A stretch of DNA of 55,746 bases from Tepidimonas thermarum (GTDB taxonomy: Bacteria > Pseudomonadota > Gammaproteobacteria > Burkholderiales > Burkholderiaceae_C): positions 1 through 55,746 of the forward strand of contig NZ_VJOL01000011.1 in the NCBI RefSeq assembly GCF_007556705.1, in the 5' to 3' direction. Every line of letters starts with the position of its first letter. Position 1 is the first letter of the stretch. Positions 29,586 to 39,500 of the stretch are shown piece after piece. The position numbers were made by a program, and so were the translations under genes. Below the pieces are notes generated by a model. It ran no database searches. It had not been told where the DNA came from and was given only the letters and a program-made list of their open reading frames with translations.

Positions 29586-29679
29586 GCCCCATTCTAGGGA
29601 CGAATAGCCCCACGCCGCCCCCGGATTTACCCGGGGATGGCATCGGGGGCGGGCGTCCATCGGAGGGCGGCCGCTGCCA

Positions 29680-31350
29680 TCACACGCCCGCCAGGATCCA
29701 GCGCGCCGCCTTTTCCGCAATCATGAGCGTGGGGCTGTTGGTGTTGCCGCTGGTGATGGTGGGCATGATGCCGGCGTCGACCACGCGCAGGCCGCCAATG
29801 CGTCCACCGCGCCCGTCGCGCACGCGCAGGTGCGCGTCCGTCACCGCCATGGGGTCGCCGTCGCGGCCCATCGCCGTGGTGCCCACGGGGTGGAAGATGG
29901 TGGTGGCGATGTCGCCGGCCAGCCGCGCCAGCTCGTCATCGGTCTGGTATTGCGGGCCGGGCCGGTACTCCTGCGGCTGGTAGCGCGCCAGCGCGGGCTG
30001 GGCGACGATGCGCCGCGTCAGGCGCAGGCTGTCGGCCGCGACCTGGCGGTCCTCCGGGGTGGAGAGGTAATGGGGCGCAATGGCGGGCGCGTCCTCGAAG
30101 CGGGGGCTGCGGATGCGCACCGTGCCCCGGCTGGTGGGGTTGAGGTTGCACACGCTCGCGGTAAAGGCCGGGAAGGGGTGCAGCGGCTCGCCGAAGGCGT
30201 CCAGGCTGAGCGGCTGCACGTGGTATTCCACATTGGGCCATGTGTAGCCCGGTGCGCTGCGCGTGAACGCCCCCAGTTGGCTGGGCGCCATGCTCATGGG
30301 CCCGCTGCGCGTGAGGCCATACTGCAGCCCGATGCGCATCTTGCCCCAGAGGCTGTGCACCAGGGTGTTGAGGGTTTGCGCGCCCTGCACCCGGTAGACG
30401 GCGCGGATTTGCAGGTGGTCTTGCAGGTTGGCGCCCACACCGGGCAGGTCGGCCAGCACGGGGATGCCCAGCGGTTGCAGCAGCGATCCCGGGCCGATGC
30501 CTGAGAGCTGCAGGATCTGCGGGCTGCCGATGGCGCCGGCGCTGAGCACCGCCTCGCGCGCCGCGTGCGCGGTGACCAGGCCGCGCGCGGTCCAGACCTC
30601 GACGCCGCGGCAGTGCAGCGCGCCGTCGGGCGCGCGCTCGATCAGCAGCCGCTTGACCTGTGCGCCGGTCCACAGCGTGAAGTTGGGCCGCCGCACGCAG
30701 GTGGGGCGCAAAAACGCCTTGGCGGCGTTCCAGCGCCAGCCGCGTTTTTGGTTGACCTCAAAGTAGCCCACCCCCTCGTTGGTGCCGCGGTTGAAGTCGT
30801 CGGTGGCGGGGATGCCCGCCTGCTGCGCGGCCTGCGCGAAGGCGTCCAGGATGTCCCAGCGCAGGCGCTGTTTTTCCACGCGCCACTCGCCCGTGCTGCC
30901 GGTGCGCCGGTGGCCGTGCAGGGCGGCGAATGCGGGGTCGGTGTCCGCATCCAGGCGGTAGTGATCCTCGTGCGCCTTGAAGTCCGGCAGGCAGCGCTCC
31001 CACCTCCAGTCGTCGTCGCCGGTCAGCTGCGCCCACTGGTCGTAGTCGCGCGCCTGCCCGCGCATGTAGATCATGCCGTTGATGCTGGAGCAGCCCCCGA
31101 GCACCTTGCCGCGCGGGTAGCGCAGGCGCCGGCCGTTGAGGCCATCGTCCGGCTCGGTCTGGTAGAGCCAGTCGGTGCGCGGATTGCCGATGCAGTACAG
31201 GTAGCCGACCGGAATGTGGATCCACAGATAGTCGTCCCGGCCGCCCGCTTCGATCAGCAGCACGCGGTGCGCCGGGTTGGCCGAGAGCCGGTTGGCCAGC
31301 AGGCTGCCGGCGGTGCCGGCGCCGACGATGATGAAGTCGAACGTGTTCAC
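29680..31350 (-). CDS. GMC-family FAD dehydrogenase (HpdH/choline dehydrogenase-like)
   Basis: The 556-residue flavoprotein begins [21 protein letters not shown], an FAD-binding fold, and has both GMC signatures: [21 protein letters not shown]-like segment at about 88-108 and [17 protein letters not shown] at about 262-278. The catalytic His and Asn regions [12 protein letters not shown] and [16 protein letters not shown] are intact. Next to mmsA and a LysR gene, it matches the 3-hydroxypropionate dehydrogenase (HpdH) layout of pseudomonads, giving malonate semialdehyde. Choline or another primary alcohol remains possible. The start is GTG at 31350, overlapping the mmsA stop (GTGA), so it is translationally coupled. 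Confidence 0.88.
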   Translation of the reverse strand: MNTFDFIIVGAGTAGSLLANRLSANPAHRVLLIEAGGRDDYLWIHIPVGYLYCIGNPRTDWLYQTEPDDGLNGRRLRYPRGKVLGGCSSINGMIYMRGQARDYDQWAQLTGDDDWRWERCLPDFKAHEDHYRLDADTDPAFAALHGHRRTGSTGEWRVEKQRLRWDILDAFAQAAQQAGIPATDDFNRGTNEGVGYFEVNQKRGWRWNAAKAFLRPTCVRRPNFTLWTGAQVKRLLIERAPDGALHCRGVEVWTARGLVTAHAAREAVLSAGAIGSPQILQLSGIGPGSLLQPLGIPVLADLPGVGANLQDHLQIRAVYRVQGAQTLNTLVHSLWGKMRIGLQYGLTRSGPMSMAPSQLGAFTRSAPGYTWPNVEYHVQPLSLDAFGEPLHPFPAFTASVCNLNPTSRGTVRIRSPRFEDAPAIAPHYLSTPEDRQVAADSLRLTRRIVAQPALARYQPQEYRPGPQYQTDDELARLAGDIATTIFHPVGTTAMGRDGDPMAVTDAHLRVRDGRGGRIGGLRVVDAGIMPTITSGNTNSPTLMIAEKAARWILAGV

Positions 31351-32864
31351 TGCGCGGTGGGCATGACGAACTCGGCGCCCTTGGGCGTGCTCTCGGGCCA
31401 GCGCTGCATCACGCTCTTTTGCGCGGTGTAGAAGCGCACGCCTTCCTCGCCGTAGGCGTGCATGTCGCCCAAGAGGCTCTTTTTCCAGCCGCCAAAGCCG
31501 TGCCATGCCATGGGCACCGGGATGGGGACGTTGATGCCCACCATGCCGACCTGCACGCGGCGCGCAAATTCACGCGCCACGTGGCCGTCGCGCGTGAAGC
31601 AGGCCGTGCCGTTGCCGTAGGCGTGCTCGTTGATCAGCCGCAGCGCGCTGGCGAAGTCGGGCACGCGTACGCACGACAGCACCGGGCCAAAGATTTCCTC
31701 GCGGTAGATCGCCATCGCGGGCGTGACATGGTCGAACAGCGTGCCGCCGAGCCAAAAGCCGTTGTCGCAGCCGGGGCCGGCCTGGCGGCCGTCAAAGCCG
31801 CGCCCGTCCACCAGCAGCTGCGCCCCTTCGCGCACGCCGGCTTCGATAAAGCCGACGATGCGCTGGCGCGCCACGTCGGTGACGATGGGACCCATCTCGG
31901 CCCGCGGGTTCATGCCATCGAGCACCTGCAGCGCGCGCGTGCGCTCGACGAGCCGCGGCATGATGCGGTCGGCCACGTCGCCCACCAGCACACCGACCGA
32001 AATCGCCATGCAGCGCTCGCCCGCCGAGCCGAAGGCGGCCCCGATGAGCGCGTCCACCGCCTGGTCCAGGTCGGCATCGGGCATCACCACCATGTGGTTT
32101 TTGGCCCCGCCCAGCGCCTGCACGCGCTTGCCGTGGCGCGCGCCGGTTTCGTAGATGTGCTGCGCGATCGGGGTCGAGCCGACGAAGCTCACCGCGCGCA
32201 CGTCGGGGTGGGCCAGCAGCGCGTCCACCGCCACCTTGTCACCCTGCACCACATTGAACACGCCATCGGGCAAGCCGGCTTGCTGCAACAGCTCGGCGAT
32301 GCGCAGCGACGGCGTCGGGTCGATCGGGCTGGGCTTGAGCACGAAGGTGTTGCCGCAGGCCAGCGCCACCGGGAACATCCACATCGGCACCATGACCGGG
32401 AAGTTGAACGGCGTGATGCCCGCCACCACCCCCAGCGGCTGGCGCAGGGTCCAGTTGTCGATGCCGGTGGAAACCTGGTCGGTGTAGTCGCCCTTGAGCA
32501 GTTGCGGGATGCCGCAGGCGAATTCGACGATTTCGATGCCCCGGGTGACCTCGCCCTGCGCGTCGGTAAAGACCTTGCCGTGTTCGGCGGTGATCAGGCG
32601 CGCCAGCTCGTCGCGGTGCCGCTGCAGCAGCTCCAGAAACCGAAACAGGATGCGCGCGCGGCGCAGGGGCGGCAGCTCCGCCCAGGCGGGAAACGCCGCG
32701 CGTGCGGCGGCGACGGCCGCGTCCACCTCGGCCGCGTCGGCCAGCGCCACACGGCCGGTGACGGCCCCGGTGGCGGGGTTGAAAACATCCTGTGTGCGGC
32801 CCGACTGGCCGCTGACGGCGCGGCCGCCGATGTGGTGGCCGATGGCGGTGGGGGTCAAGATCAT
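31347..32864 (-). CDS. mmsA: Methylmalonate/malonate-semialdehyde dehydrogenase (CoA-acylating)
   Basis: The 505-residue aldehyde dehydrogenase converts methylmalonate or malonate semialdehyde to propionyl- or acetyl-CoA with NAD and CoA, releasing CO2. MmsA features are clear: [40 protein letters not shown] and [17 protein letters not shown] with the catalytic cysteine. The ATG at 32864 gives the normal family length, although no strong ribosome site precedes it. It is the first gene of the mmsA-GMC pair and is divergent from a LysR gene, whose operators lie in the 103-base gap. Confidence 0.93.
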   Translation of the reverse strand: MILTPTAIGHHIGGRAVSGQSGRTQDVFNPATGAVTGRVALADAAEVDAAVAAARAAFPAWAELPPLRRARILFRFLELLQRHRDELARLITAEHGKVFTDAQGEVTRGIEIVEFACGIPQLLKGDYTDQVSTGIDNWTLRQPLGVVAGITPFNFPVMVPMWMFPVALACGNTFVLKPSPIDPTPSLRIAELLQQAGLPDGVFNVVQGDKVAVDALLAHPDVRAVSFVGSTPIAQHIYETGARHGKRVQALGGAKNHMVVMPDADLDQAVDALIGAAFGSAGERCMAISVGVLVGDVADRIMPRLVERTRALQVLDGMNPRAEMGPIVTDVARQRIVGFIEAGVREGAQLLVDGRGFDGRQAGPGCDNGFWLGGTLFDHVTPAMAIYREEIFGPVLSCVRVPDFASALRLINEHAYGNGTACFTRDGHVAREFARRVQVGMVGINVPIPVPMAWHGFGGWKKSLLGDMHAYGEEGVRFYTAQKSVMQRWPESTPKGAEFVMPTAQ

Positions 32865-32910
32865 GGACTTAAATAGGTCTGATGGCGAATGGCGGCACTT
32901 TACGGGAAGC

Positions 32911-32963
32911 GGTCTGGGCTGACCAGCGAGTTTTTCTAAACTCAAAATAAGCTGGTCTAATAT
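32911..32963. promoter_or_regulatory. Nested inverted repeats between mmsA and its LysR gene
   Basis: GACCAGC (32921-32927) and GCTGGTC (32951-32957) form an outer inverted repeat. Inside it GAGTTT (32928-32933) and AAACTC (32938-32943) form a perfect inner one with a 4-base spacer. A further GGTC-N6-GACC pair begins at 32911. TAATAT (32958-32963) is a strong -10 for the LysR gene and ends only 4 bases before its ATG. This is a compact LysR-type control region for both directions. Confidence 0.6.
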
Positions 32964-32967
32964 CGCC

Positions 32968-33888
32968 ATGGACCACACCAGCCTGCGCGTCTTTGCCGCC
33001 GTGGCCCGCGAAGGCAGTCTGTCGCGGGCCGCGCAGCGCTTGCATCTGACCCAGCCGGCGCTGAGCCTGCAGCTCAAGGCGTTGCAGGCGCGGCTGGGGG
33101 TGCGGCTGTTCGAGCGCACCCCGCGTGGCATGCGCCTGACACCGGATGGCGCGGCGCTGCTGCCGCTGGCCGACCGCGTATTGGCCGCGCAGCGCGAGTT
33201 CGATGGTGCGGCGCAGCGCCTGCGGCAGCAGGTGCGCGGCGAGTTGGCCATCGGCACCATCCTCGACCCCGAGTTCACCCGCCTGGGGGCGTTTTTGCGC
33301 GAGCTGGTCGAGACCGCGCCGCATGTGCAAACGACGCTGCGCCAGGGCATGAGCGGGGAGGTGTTGCAGCGCCTCGACGCGGGCGAGCACGACGTCGGCT
33401 ACTACCTGGGCGACCCCAACGCCGACCGGGCAGCCCCGGGGCGCTACCGGGTGCGCACGCTCACGGCGTTTACCTACCGGGTGCTCGCGCCGGCGGGCTG
33501 GGGGCCGCAGGTGCAGGGGCGCGGCTGGGCTGAGCTTGCCGCGCTGCCGTGGATCGAGACGCCGCCCGAATCGGCCCACCACCGCCTGCTGCGCCGCACC
33601 TTGGAGCCGCTGGGGCTGCGGGTGCGGCGCGTGGCCTTGGTGGACCAGGAGGCGTCGATGCTCGATTTGGTGCGCTCGGGCGTGGGCCTGAGCCTGGTGC
33701 GCGATGCGGTGGCGATCCGCGAGGCGCAGGCGCGCGGCCTGGTCGTGGCCGACCGCGTGGCGCTCGACTGCGTGCTCAGCTTCGTCAGCTTGGCCGACCG
33801 GGCCCGCGAGCCGGCGGTGGCCGCGGCGTGGTCGGCGCTGGAGCGTGTGTGGGGCCGGGAAGCCGGGCCTGGCGGCGAGCCGGGTTGA
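32968..33888 (+). CDS. LysR-family regulator of the mmsA operon (HpdR-like)
   Basis: The 306-residue protein has the winged helix [20 protein letters not shown] with [22 protein letters not shown] and a substrate-binding domain from about 90. Divergent position and the nested operator suggest it activates mmsA and the GMC gene and represses itself. In pseudomonads LysR regulators at equivalent loci (HpdR, MmsR-type) respond to 3-hydroxypropionate; the same inducer here is inferred. The -10 sequence almost touches the ATG, so the message may be leaderless. Confidence 0.88.
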   Translation: MDHTSLRVFAAVAREGSLSRAAQRLHLTQPALSLQLKALQARLGVRLFERTPRGMRLTPDGAALLPLADRVLAAQREFDGAAQRLRQQVRGELAIGTILDPEFTRLGAFLRELVETAPHVQTTLRQGMSGEVLQRLDAGEHDVGYYLGDPNADRAAPGRYRVRTLTAFTYRVLAPAGWGPQVQGRGWAELAALPWIETPPESAHHRLLRRTLEPLGLRVRRVALVDQEASMLDLVRSGVGLSLVRDAVAIREAQARGLVVADRVALDCVLSFVSLADRAREPAVAAAWSALERVWGREAGPGGEPG

Positions 33889-33900
33889 GCCGGCCTGCGC

Positions 33901-34230
33901 TCACCAGTTTTTGGGCAACGGGACCTTGGTGTAGCCGTTGACGGGCTTGCCTGGTGCTGCGCTGAATTCCGAATCGGGGAGCAACGTGTGTCCGCCTAAG
34001 CGCTCGAGTTCCCCAAGACGTATCAATAGGTCCACTTTGATGGACATGAGTGCGTCCGCGGTGGTCAAATCAAACCCGCGTCTGGTCCCGTCCCGCGTGT
34101 CCAGCAACAGTCCGTTGATGTAATCGAGCATGCCCTGGGGATCGTCCTTGAGCTGCTCCAGGCGATCCCGAATGTGGGGGTAAGCGATTTGCTCGAGGCG
34201 TCCCTGTAGGACATCAGGCAGGCGGTCCAT
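33901..34230 (-). CDS. Hypothetical protein of lower GC content
   Basis: The 109-residue product begins MDRLPDVLQGRLEQIAYPHI and is mostly helical and charged, with no membrane span, signal peptide or motif that I recognise; it ends PVNGYTKVPLPKNW. The ATG at 34230 was preferred to an upstream ATG at 34317 that adds an unlikely leader. Base composition drops visibly to about 55-58 percent GC across 33901-34300, against about 70 percent around it, so it may be a recent arrival. It lies between convergent LysR and same-strand TSUP genes. Confidence 0.6.
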   Translation of the reverse strand: MDRLPDVLQGRLEQIAYPHIRDRLEQLKDDPQGMLDYINGLLLDTRDGTRRGFDLTTADALMSIKVDLLIRLGELERLGGHTLLPDSEFSAAPGKPVNGYTKVPLPKNW

Positions 34231-34320
34231 GGCAGAACTCAATAAGCGTTGGTTTGGACGTGAAAATGCTATCAGGGTTCCCACGGCGTGCCCAGAGGGC
34301 GCGGCGTCGACGGACACCCG

Positions 34321-35076
34321 TCAGTCACGCAGGAAGAACACCGCGCTCATGAGCAGCCCGGTGACCGTGACCAACGCGCGCACCGCCTGCGCGGGCAACT
34401 GCCGCGCCGCGCGCGCGCCGGCATAGCCGCCTGCGGTGGCCGCCGCCATCATCAGCAGTGCTGGCCCCCACGCAATGGCGCCGGCCACCGCGAACGTCGC
34501 CACGGACAGCCACGACAGCACGAGCGAATTCAGGTTCTTCAGCGCGTTGGCGGTGTGGATGCGCGTCTCACCGGTCACCGCGTAGAGCGCCATGAGCAGG
34601 ATGCCCAGCCCGCCGTTGAAGTAGCCGCCGTAAACCGATACCGCGAGCAGCCCCCAGGCGCGTGCCAGCGCACCGGGTGCTTGACCGCGGTGCCGGGTCA
34701 GGCGCCGCACGAGCGCCGGCCCCGCCATGAACACGCCTGTGGCAAACAACAGCAGCCAGGGCACCAGGGCGCGGAAGGTGTCGGCCGGGGTGACCAGCAG
34801 CAGCAGCGCACCGAGCACGCCGCCAGCGGCCGCGATGCCGGCCTCGCGCCGCAGGCGCTGGCGCGGCAGTCCGGCCAGCTCCTGGCGCAGCCCCCACGTG
34901 CTGCCCAGGTAACCGGGGCTGACCGCCACCGCACTGGTGGCGTTGGCGACGATGGGCGGCACCCCCGTGAACACGAGCGCCGGAAAGGTCAAAAAACTGC
35001 CACCACCGGCGACGGCATTGAGCGCGCCAGCGGCAAACGCGGCGGCAGCCAGCAACAGACCGTGTTCTGGGGTCAT
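34321..35076 (-). CDS. TSUP (TauE/SafE) family sulfite/sulfonate-type exporter
   Basis: The 251-residue inner-membrane protein has about eight hydrophobic spans and the two TSUP motifs: AAGALNAVAGGGSFLTFPAL at about 15-34 and GGYFNGGLGILLMALYAV in the second half. Members move sulfite, sulfoacetate or other sulfur anions. GGAG six bases upstream supports the ATG at 35076. It may belong to the transcript of the TDT and RND genes upstream (118-base gap). Confidence 0.88.
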   Translation of the reverse strand: MTPEHGLLLAAAAFAAGALNAVAGGGSFLTFPALVFTGVPPIVANATSAVAVSPGYLGSTWGLRQELAGLPRQRLRREAGIAAAGGVLGALLLLVTPADTFRALVPWLLLFATGVFMAGPALVRRLTRHRGQAPGALARAWGLLAVSVYGGYFNGGLGILLMALYAVTGETRIHTANALKNLNSLVLSWLSVATFAVAGAIAWGPALLMMAAATAGGYAGARAARQLPAQAVRALVTVTGLLMSAVFFLRD

Positions 35077-35194
35077 CGAGCGCTCCGGGTACGTATGCCC
35101 ATCAGCCGGCCGTGCGCGATGCACGGCGCGGGGATGAGTCAGCGCCCGATGCTAACCGCTGCCACCGGGCAGCCGCCGACGCGGTCGTCGCGGC

Positions 35195-36211
35195 TCAGGC
35201 CGACGCCGGCACGACGGGCGCCACCGGCTCCGGCGCCAGCAGCGTGCCGTTGCGCAACCCCTTGACCGTGGCCAGCACCAACGCGGTGATGACCACCGAC
35301 GTCAGGGCCAGCAGCACCAGCGCGCCCAGGCGCAGCACGGGCAGATCGAGCGCTTGCGCCAGCCGAAAGCTCAGGGTCGTGAACGCCGCCAGCGGGAAGG
35401 AGACGGCCCAAAACGTCAGCGCAAACGGCTGCGCGAAAAAGCGCCGCGCCTGCGTGCCCACCCACAGCAGCACGAACAGCCCGATGCCCCACACCGCGGC
35501 CGCCAGCAGCGGCGCGGCCTCGAAGCGCAGCAGGCACAGGCCCACCACCGACGCCGGTGCCAGCGAGATGAACCACGTCGGGTGCAGGCGCGGCGGGATC
35601 GGGCCATGCGCCAGTCGCCGTGCCACCAGCAGCGTGAACACCACTGGCCAGAAAAACAGCCCAATCCCGAAGTGCACCGCGGCCCACACCGGATGCCCAA
35701 AGGCCACGCCGGCCAGCGGCGCCACCACATTGCCCACCACCGGGATGTAGAGCACGGGTGTCACGCCGTTCCACAGCGACTGGGCATCGGGCGCATGGGC
35801 GACGGTGGGCGCCAGCCAGCGCGACAGCGCCCACACCGTCACACCCAACTGTGCCAGTGCGCCCACCGACCACAGCGCGTGCGCCACGTCCGTGGCCAGA
35901 TCCATGGCCTGCAGCCAGGTGGCCAGCAGCAGCAGCGACACCGGCAGTGCGGCCAAGAAGGCGTGCCGCACCGGGTGGCGCAGGTCTTCTGCCAGGGCCT
36001 GCGGATGGCGCTGCCAGCGTACCCCGGAGGCCACCAGCAACACCACGCACAGCAGCGCCGCCAGGGCACCGATGACCAGCGCGGCGCCGCCCGCCCATTC
36101 GCCCAGGATGGCGGCACTGGCGTGCCATGCCAGCGCCAGGCCGCACAGCCCCATGACGAGCGAGAACCAGCCGGGGTGCAGGAACTTCAACGGGGAAGCA
36201 GGCGTGTGCAT
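35195..36211 (-). CDS. TDT-family transporter (SLAC1/TehA-like)
   Basis: The 338-residue membrane protein has about ten spans and the pattern of the tellurite-resistance/dicarboxylate (TehA, SLAC1, Mae1) family: PGWFSLVMGLCGLALAW at about 13-29, NVVAPLAGVAFGHPVWAAVHFGIGLFFW and PTWFISLAPASVVGLCLLRFE. Family members carry C4-dicarboxylates, small anions or sulfite. It starts 19 bases after the DUF2892 gene and is likely co-transcribed with the RND system. Confidence 0.88.
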   Translation of the reverse strand: MHTPASPLKFLHPGWFSLVMGLCGLALAWHASAAILGEWAGGAALVIGALAALLCVVLLVASGVRWQRHPQALAEDLRHPVRHAFLAALPVSLLLLATWLQAMDLATDVAHALWSVGALAQLGVTVWALSRWLAPTVAHAPDAQSLWNGVTPVLYIPVVGNVVAPLAGVAFGHPVWAAVHFGIGLFFWPVVFTLLVARRLAHGPIPPRLHPTWFISLAPASVVGLCLLRFEAAPLLAAAVWGIGLFVLLWVGTQARRFFAQPFALTFWAVSFPLAAFTTLSFRLAQALDLPVLRLGALVLLALTSVVITALVLATVKGLRNGTLLAPEPVAPVVPASA

Positions 36212-36230
36212 GGGGGGCTCCAGCTGGGGG

Positions 36231-36458
36231 TTAGCAGGCTTTGCAGGGCAGCGCGCTGTCCGGCACGCCCAGCTTTTTCAGGATGATCGCCAGCGGGCAG
36301 AAGTTGGTAAAGCCAAACTGGAACAGGTTCAGGCCAACAAAGGCCGTGAAAGCCAAAAACCACTCGCTGACGAACAGCGGGCTCGACGGCGCGCCCAGCG
36401 CCACCGACGCAAACACGAACAGCCCCGCGATGACGCGGATCCAACGTTCGACGGTCAT
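36231..36458 (-). CDS. DUF2892 (YgaP-like) small membrane protein
   Basis: The 75-residue protein has two hydrophobic segments (RWIRVIAGLFVFASVALG and WFLAFTAFVGLNLFQFGF) and ends FCPLAIILKKLGVPDSALPCKAC, the conserved CPL tail of the DUF2892 family, here with extra cysteines. Such proteins often occur fused to or beside rhodanese and sulfide-handling genes. GGAGGTGA upstream strongly supports the ATG at 36458. It is the third gene of the RND operon. Confidence 0.85.
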   Translation of the reverse strand: MTVERWIRVIAGLFVFASVALGAPSSPLFVSEWFLAFTAFVGLNLFQFGFTNFCPLAIILKKLGVPDSALPCKAC

Positions 36459-36509
36459 GATGATCACCTCCAAGAACAGGGTTGGGTCAGGGTTGCAAAA
36501 CCACGGCGT

Positions 36510-39500
36510 TTACGCGGCGCGGGCGGACCCCGCGGCCTCGTGGCGGCGCCGATACACCGCGTAGTACAGCACCGGGATCACCACCAGCGTCAGCAAGGTG
36601 GAGACGGCGATGCCGAAGATCAAAGACACGGCCAGGCCGTTGAAGATGGGGTCGTCCAAGATGAAAAACGCCCCCAGCATGGCCGCCAGCGCGGTCAGCG
36701 CGATCGGCTGCGCGCGCACCGCGGCGGACTGGATCACGGCCTCCTTGAACGGCATGCCCTTGGCGCTCTCCAGCTCGATGAAGTCCACCAGCAGGATGGA
36801 GTTGCGCACGATGATGCCGGCCAGCGCGATCATGCCGATCATGCTGGTGGCCGTGAACTGCGCGCCCAGCAGCGCGTGGCCGGGCATGATGCCCACCAGG
36901 GTCAGCGGAATGGGCGCCATGATGATGAGCGGCGTGAGGTAGCTGCGGAACTGCGCCACCACCAGCAGGTAGATCAGCACCAGCCCGACCGCGTAGGCCG
37001 CACCCATGTCGCGGAAGGTTTCGTAGGTCACCTGCCACTCGCCGTCCCACTTGATCGCGTACTCACGCCAGGGATCGACCGGCTGGCGGATCCAATACTC
37101 GCCCAGCCCTCCCGTATCGGGCAGCGCCGCCTCGGCCAGCCGGCTGCGGATCGCAAACATCCCGTACAGCGGCGAGTCGGTCTTGCCCGCCATGTCCCCC
37201 AGCACGTACACCACGGGCAGCAGGTCCTTGGAAAAGCGCGGCTGATCGATGACGCCGTGCTCGATGCGCACCAGCTCCGACAGCGGCACCATGCGGCCGT
37301 CGGCGGCTTTGAGCGGCAGTGCCAGCAGCGCGTCCAGCCCGACTTGGCGCTCGCGCGGCAGCTGCAGCCGCACGGGCACCGCAAACTTGGCGTGACCGTC
37401 GTGCAAGTAGGCCGCGTCGCTGCCCGACAGCGCGGTGTAGACCGTTTGCGCGATCACCTGCGCCGGGATGCCCAGGCTTTCGGCGCGCGCGCGCTCGATG
37501 CGCAGGAATACGCGCGGCGCGTCCTCCTTGAGCGTGGTGTCCACACCGACGATGTCGGGCGTGTCCGCAAACGCCTTGGCCACGCGGCGGGCGAGTTCGG
37601 CGCGGCCGGCCTCGTCGGGCCCGTAGACCTCGGCGACGATGGGCGAGAGCACCGGCGGGCCAGGCGGCACCTCGACCACCTTGATGCGCCCACCATGCGC
37701 CTGCGCGATCGCCTCCAGCCCTGGGCGCAGGCGCTGGGCGATGGCGTGGCTCTTTTCGTGGCGGTGCTTGGCATCGACCAGATTGACCTGCAGATCGCCT
37801 TGCTCGGCGTCCGCGCGCAGGTAGTACTGACGCACCAGACCGTTGAAGGTGATGGGGCTGGCGGTGCCGGCGTAGCCCTGCACGTGCGTGACCTCGGGCT
37901 GCTGCGCGAGGAACGCGGTCATGTCCTGCAGCGCCGCGGCCGTGTCTTCCAGCGCGGTGCCGGCGGGCATTTCCAACACCACCTGGAATTCGCTCTTGTT
38001 GTCAAACGGCAGCATCTTCAAGATCACCGCTTGCACCACGGCCAGGCCCACCGACAACAGCAGGCCGGCGACCACCCCCAGCGCCAGCAGCCAACGGTGG
38101 CGGGCGCTGGCCAGGAACGGCGTGAGCACGCGTGTGAACAGGGTTTGCAGCCCGCGCGTGAGCGTCGAGGGGCCATGCCCGGCGTGGCCCGCGGCGTGCG
38201 GGGCCATGAGCTTGTGCGCCAGCCACGGCGTGACCGTGAAGGCGATGGCCAGCGAAATGGCCATGCCCATGCTGGCGTTGATCGGAATCGGGCTCATGTA
38301 GGGCCCCATCAGGCCGGTGACGAACGCCATCGGCAGCAGCGCCGCGATCACCGTTAGCGTGGCCAGAATGGTCGGCCCGCCCACCTCATCGACCGCGCGC
38401 GGGATGATCTCCAGCAGCGACGCCTCGGGCGTGAGCTGGCGGTGGCGGTGGATGTTTTCCACCACCACGATGGCGTCGTCCACCAAAATGCCGATCGAGA
38501 AAATCAGCGCAAACAACGACACCCGGTTGAGCGTAAAGCCCCACGCCCACGAGGCAAACAGGGTGGCGGTGAGCGTGAGGATCACCGCCACGCCGACGAT
38601 GACCGCCTCGCGCCGGCCCAGCGCCAGCCCGACCAGCACGATCACGCTGCCGGTGGCAAAGATGAGCTTGCTGATGAGCTTGTTGGCCTTGTCGGCGGCG
38701 GTGGCGCCGTAGTCGCGGCTGATGGTAACCTCGATGCCGTCGGGGATGAGCGTGTTGTGCAGGCGTTGCAGCTGTTCGGTGGCCGCGCGCGCCACGTCCA
38801 CGGCGTTTTCGCCGGGCTTTTTGGTCACGATCACGGTCACCGCCGGGTAGGCCTGGGCGGCCTGTGCACCCTCGGGCAGCGCCGCGGCGGGGCCTGGCGT
38901 GTGCCACACGTAGCGGCGCGGCAACTGCGCCCCTTCTTCGATGCGCGCCACCTCGCGCAGGTACACCGGACGGCCCTGGTGCACGCCGACGACGATGTCA
39001 CCAACGTCTTGCACGCTTTGCAAGAACTCGCCGGTCTCCACCGTCAGCAGCCCCGGCGCGCCGGCTTGCGGGCGCGGCTGTGCCACCGTGCCCGCGGGCA
39101 TGGCCTGGTTGGCTGTGGCGATGGCCTGGTGGATGGCCTGCAGCGGCACGCCGCGCGCACGCAGGCGTTCGGGTTCGATCCAGACGTGGATCGCCCGGCC
39201 CAGCCCACCGATGGTCTGCACCTCGCGCGTGCCCGGCACGCGCTTGAGCTCGGTTTCGATCGCGTGCGCCACGCGCTCGATTTCCCAGGCGCTTTTGCCC
39301 GCCGGGCTCCACAGCGTGGCGGCCAGCACCGGCACGTCGTCGATGCCCTTGGGCTTGACGATGGGCGGCAGCACGCCCAGGCCCTGGGGCAGCCAGTCCT
39401 GGTTGGCGTTGAGCACGTCGTACAGGCGCACCAGCGCCTCGGTGCGTGGCACGCCGACCTTGAACTGCACCGTCAGCACCGCCACACCCGGGCGCGCGAC

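Larger units (their letters stand above)
29309..29679. other. 371-base intergenic region, RNA-like structures
   Basis: No protein-coding gene is apparent. In order, the region holds a strong rho-independent terminator facing left (29403-29433), a perfect 18-base palindrome GCTGCACCGCGGTGCAGC (29560-29577) flanked by TCGAC and GTCGA, a TAGAAT hexamer on the minus strand (29591-29596), and a long hairpin with arms at 29612-29623 and 29644-29656 just beyond the GMC gene stop. Together these look like an RNA gene on the minus strand; see the ncRNA entry. Confidence 0.5.

Noticed and set aside
29403-29600. SAH or guanidine riboswitch suggested by CCGAGGAG (minus strand) and CTAGGGACG (plus strand)
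   Set aside because: Only short fragments of those consensus sequences are present, the rest of the conserved cores does not match, and no suitable gene is downstream.
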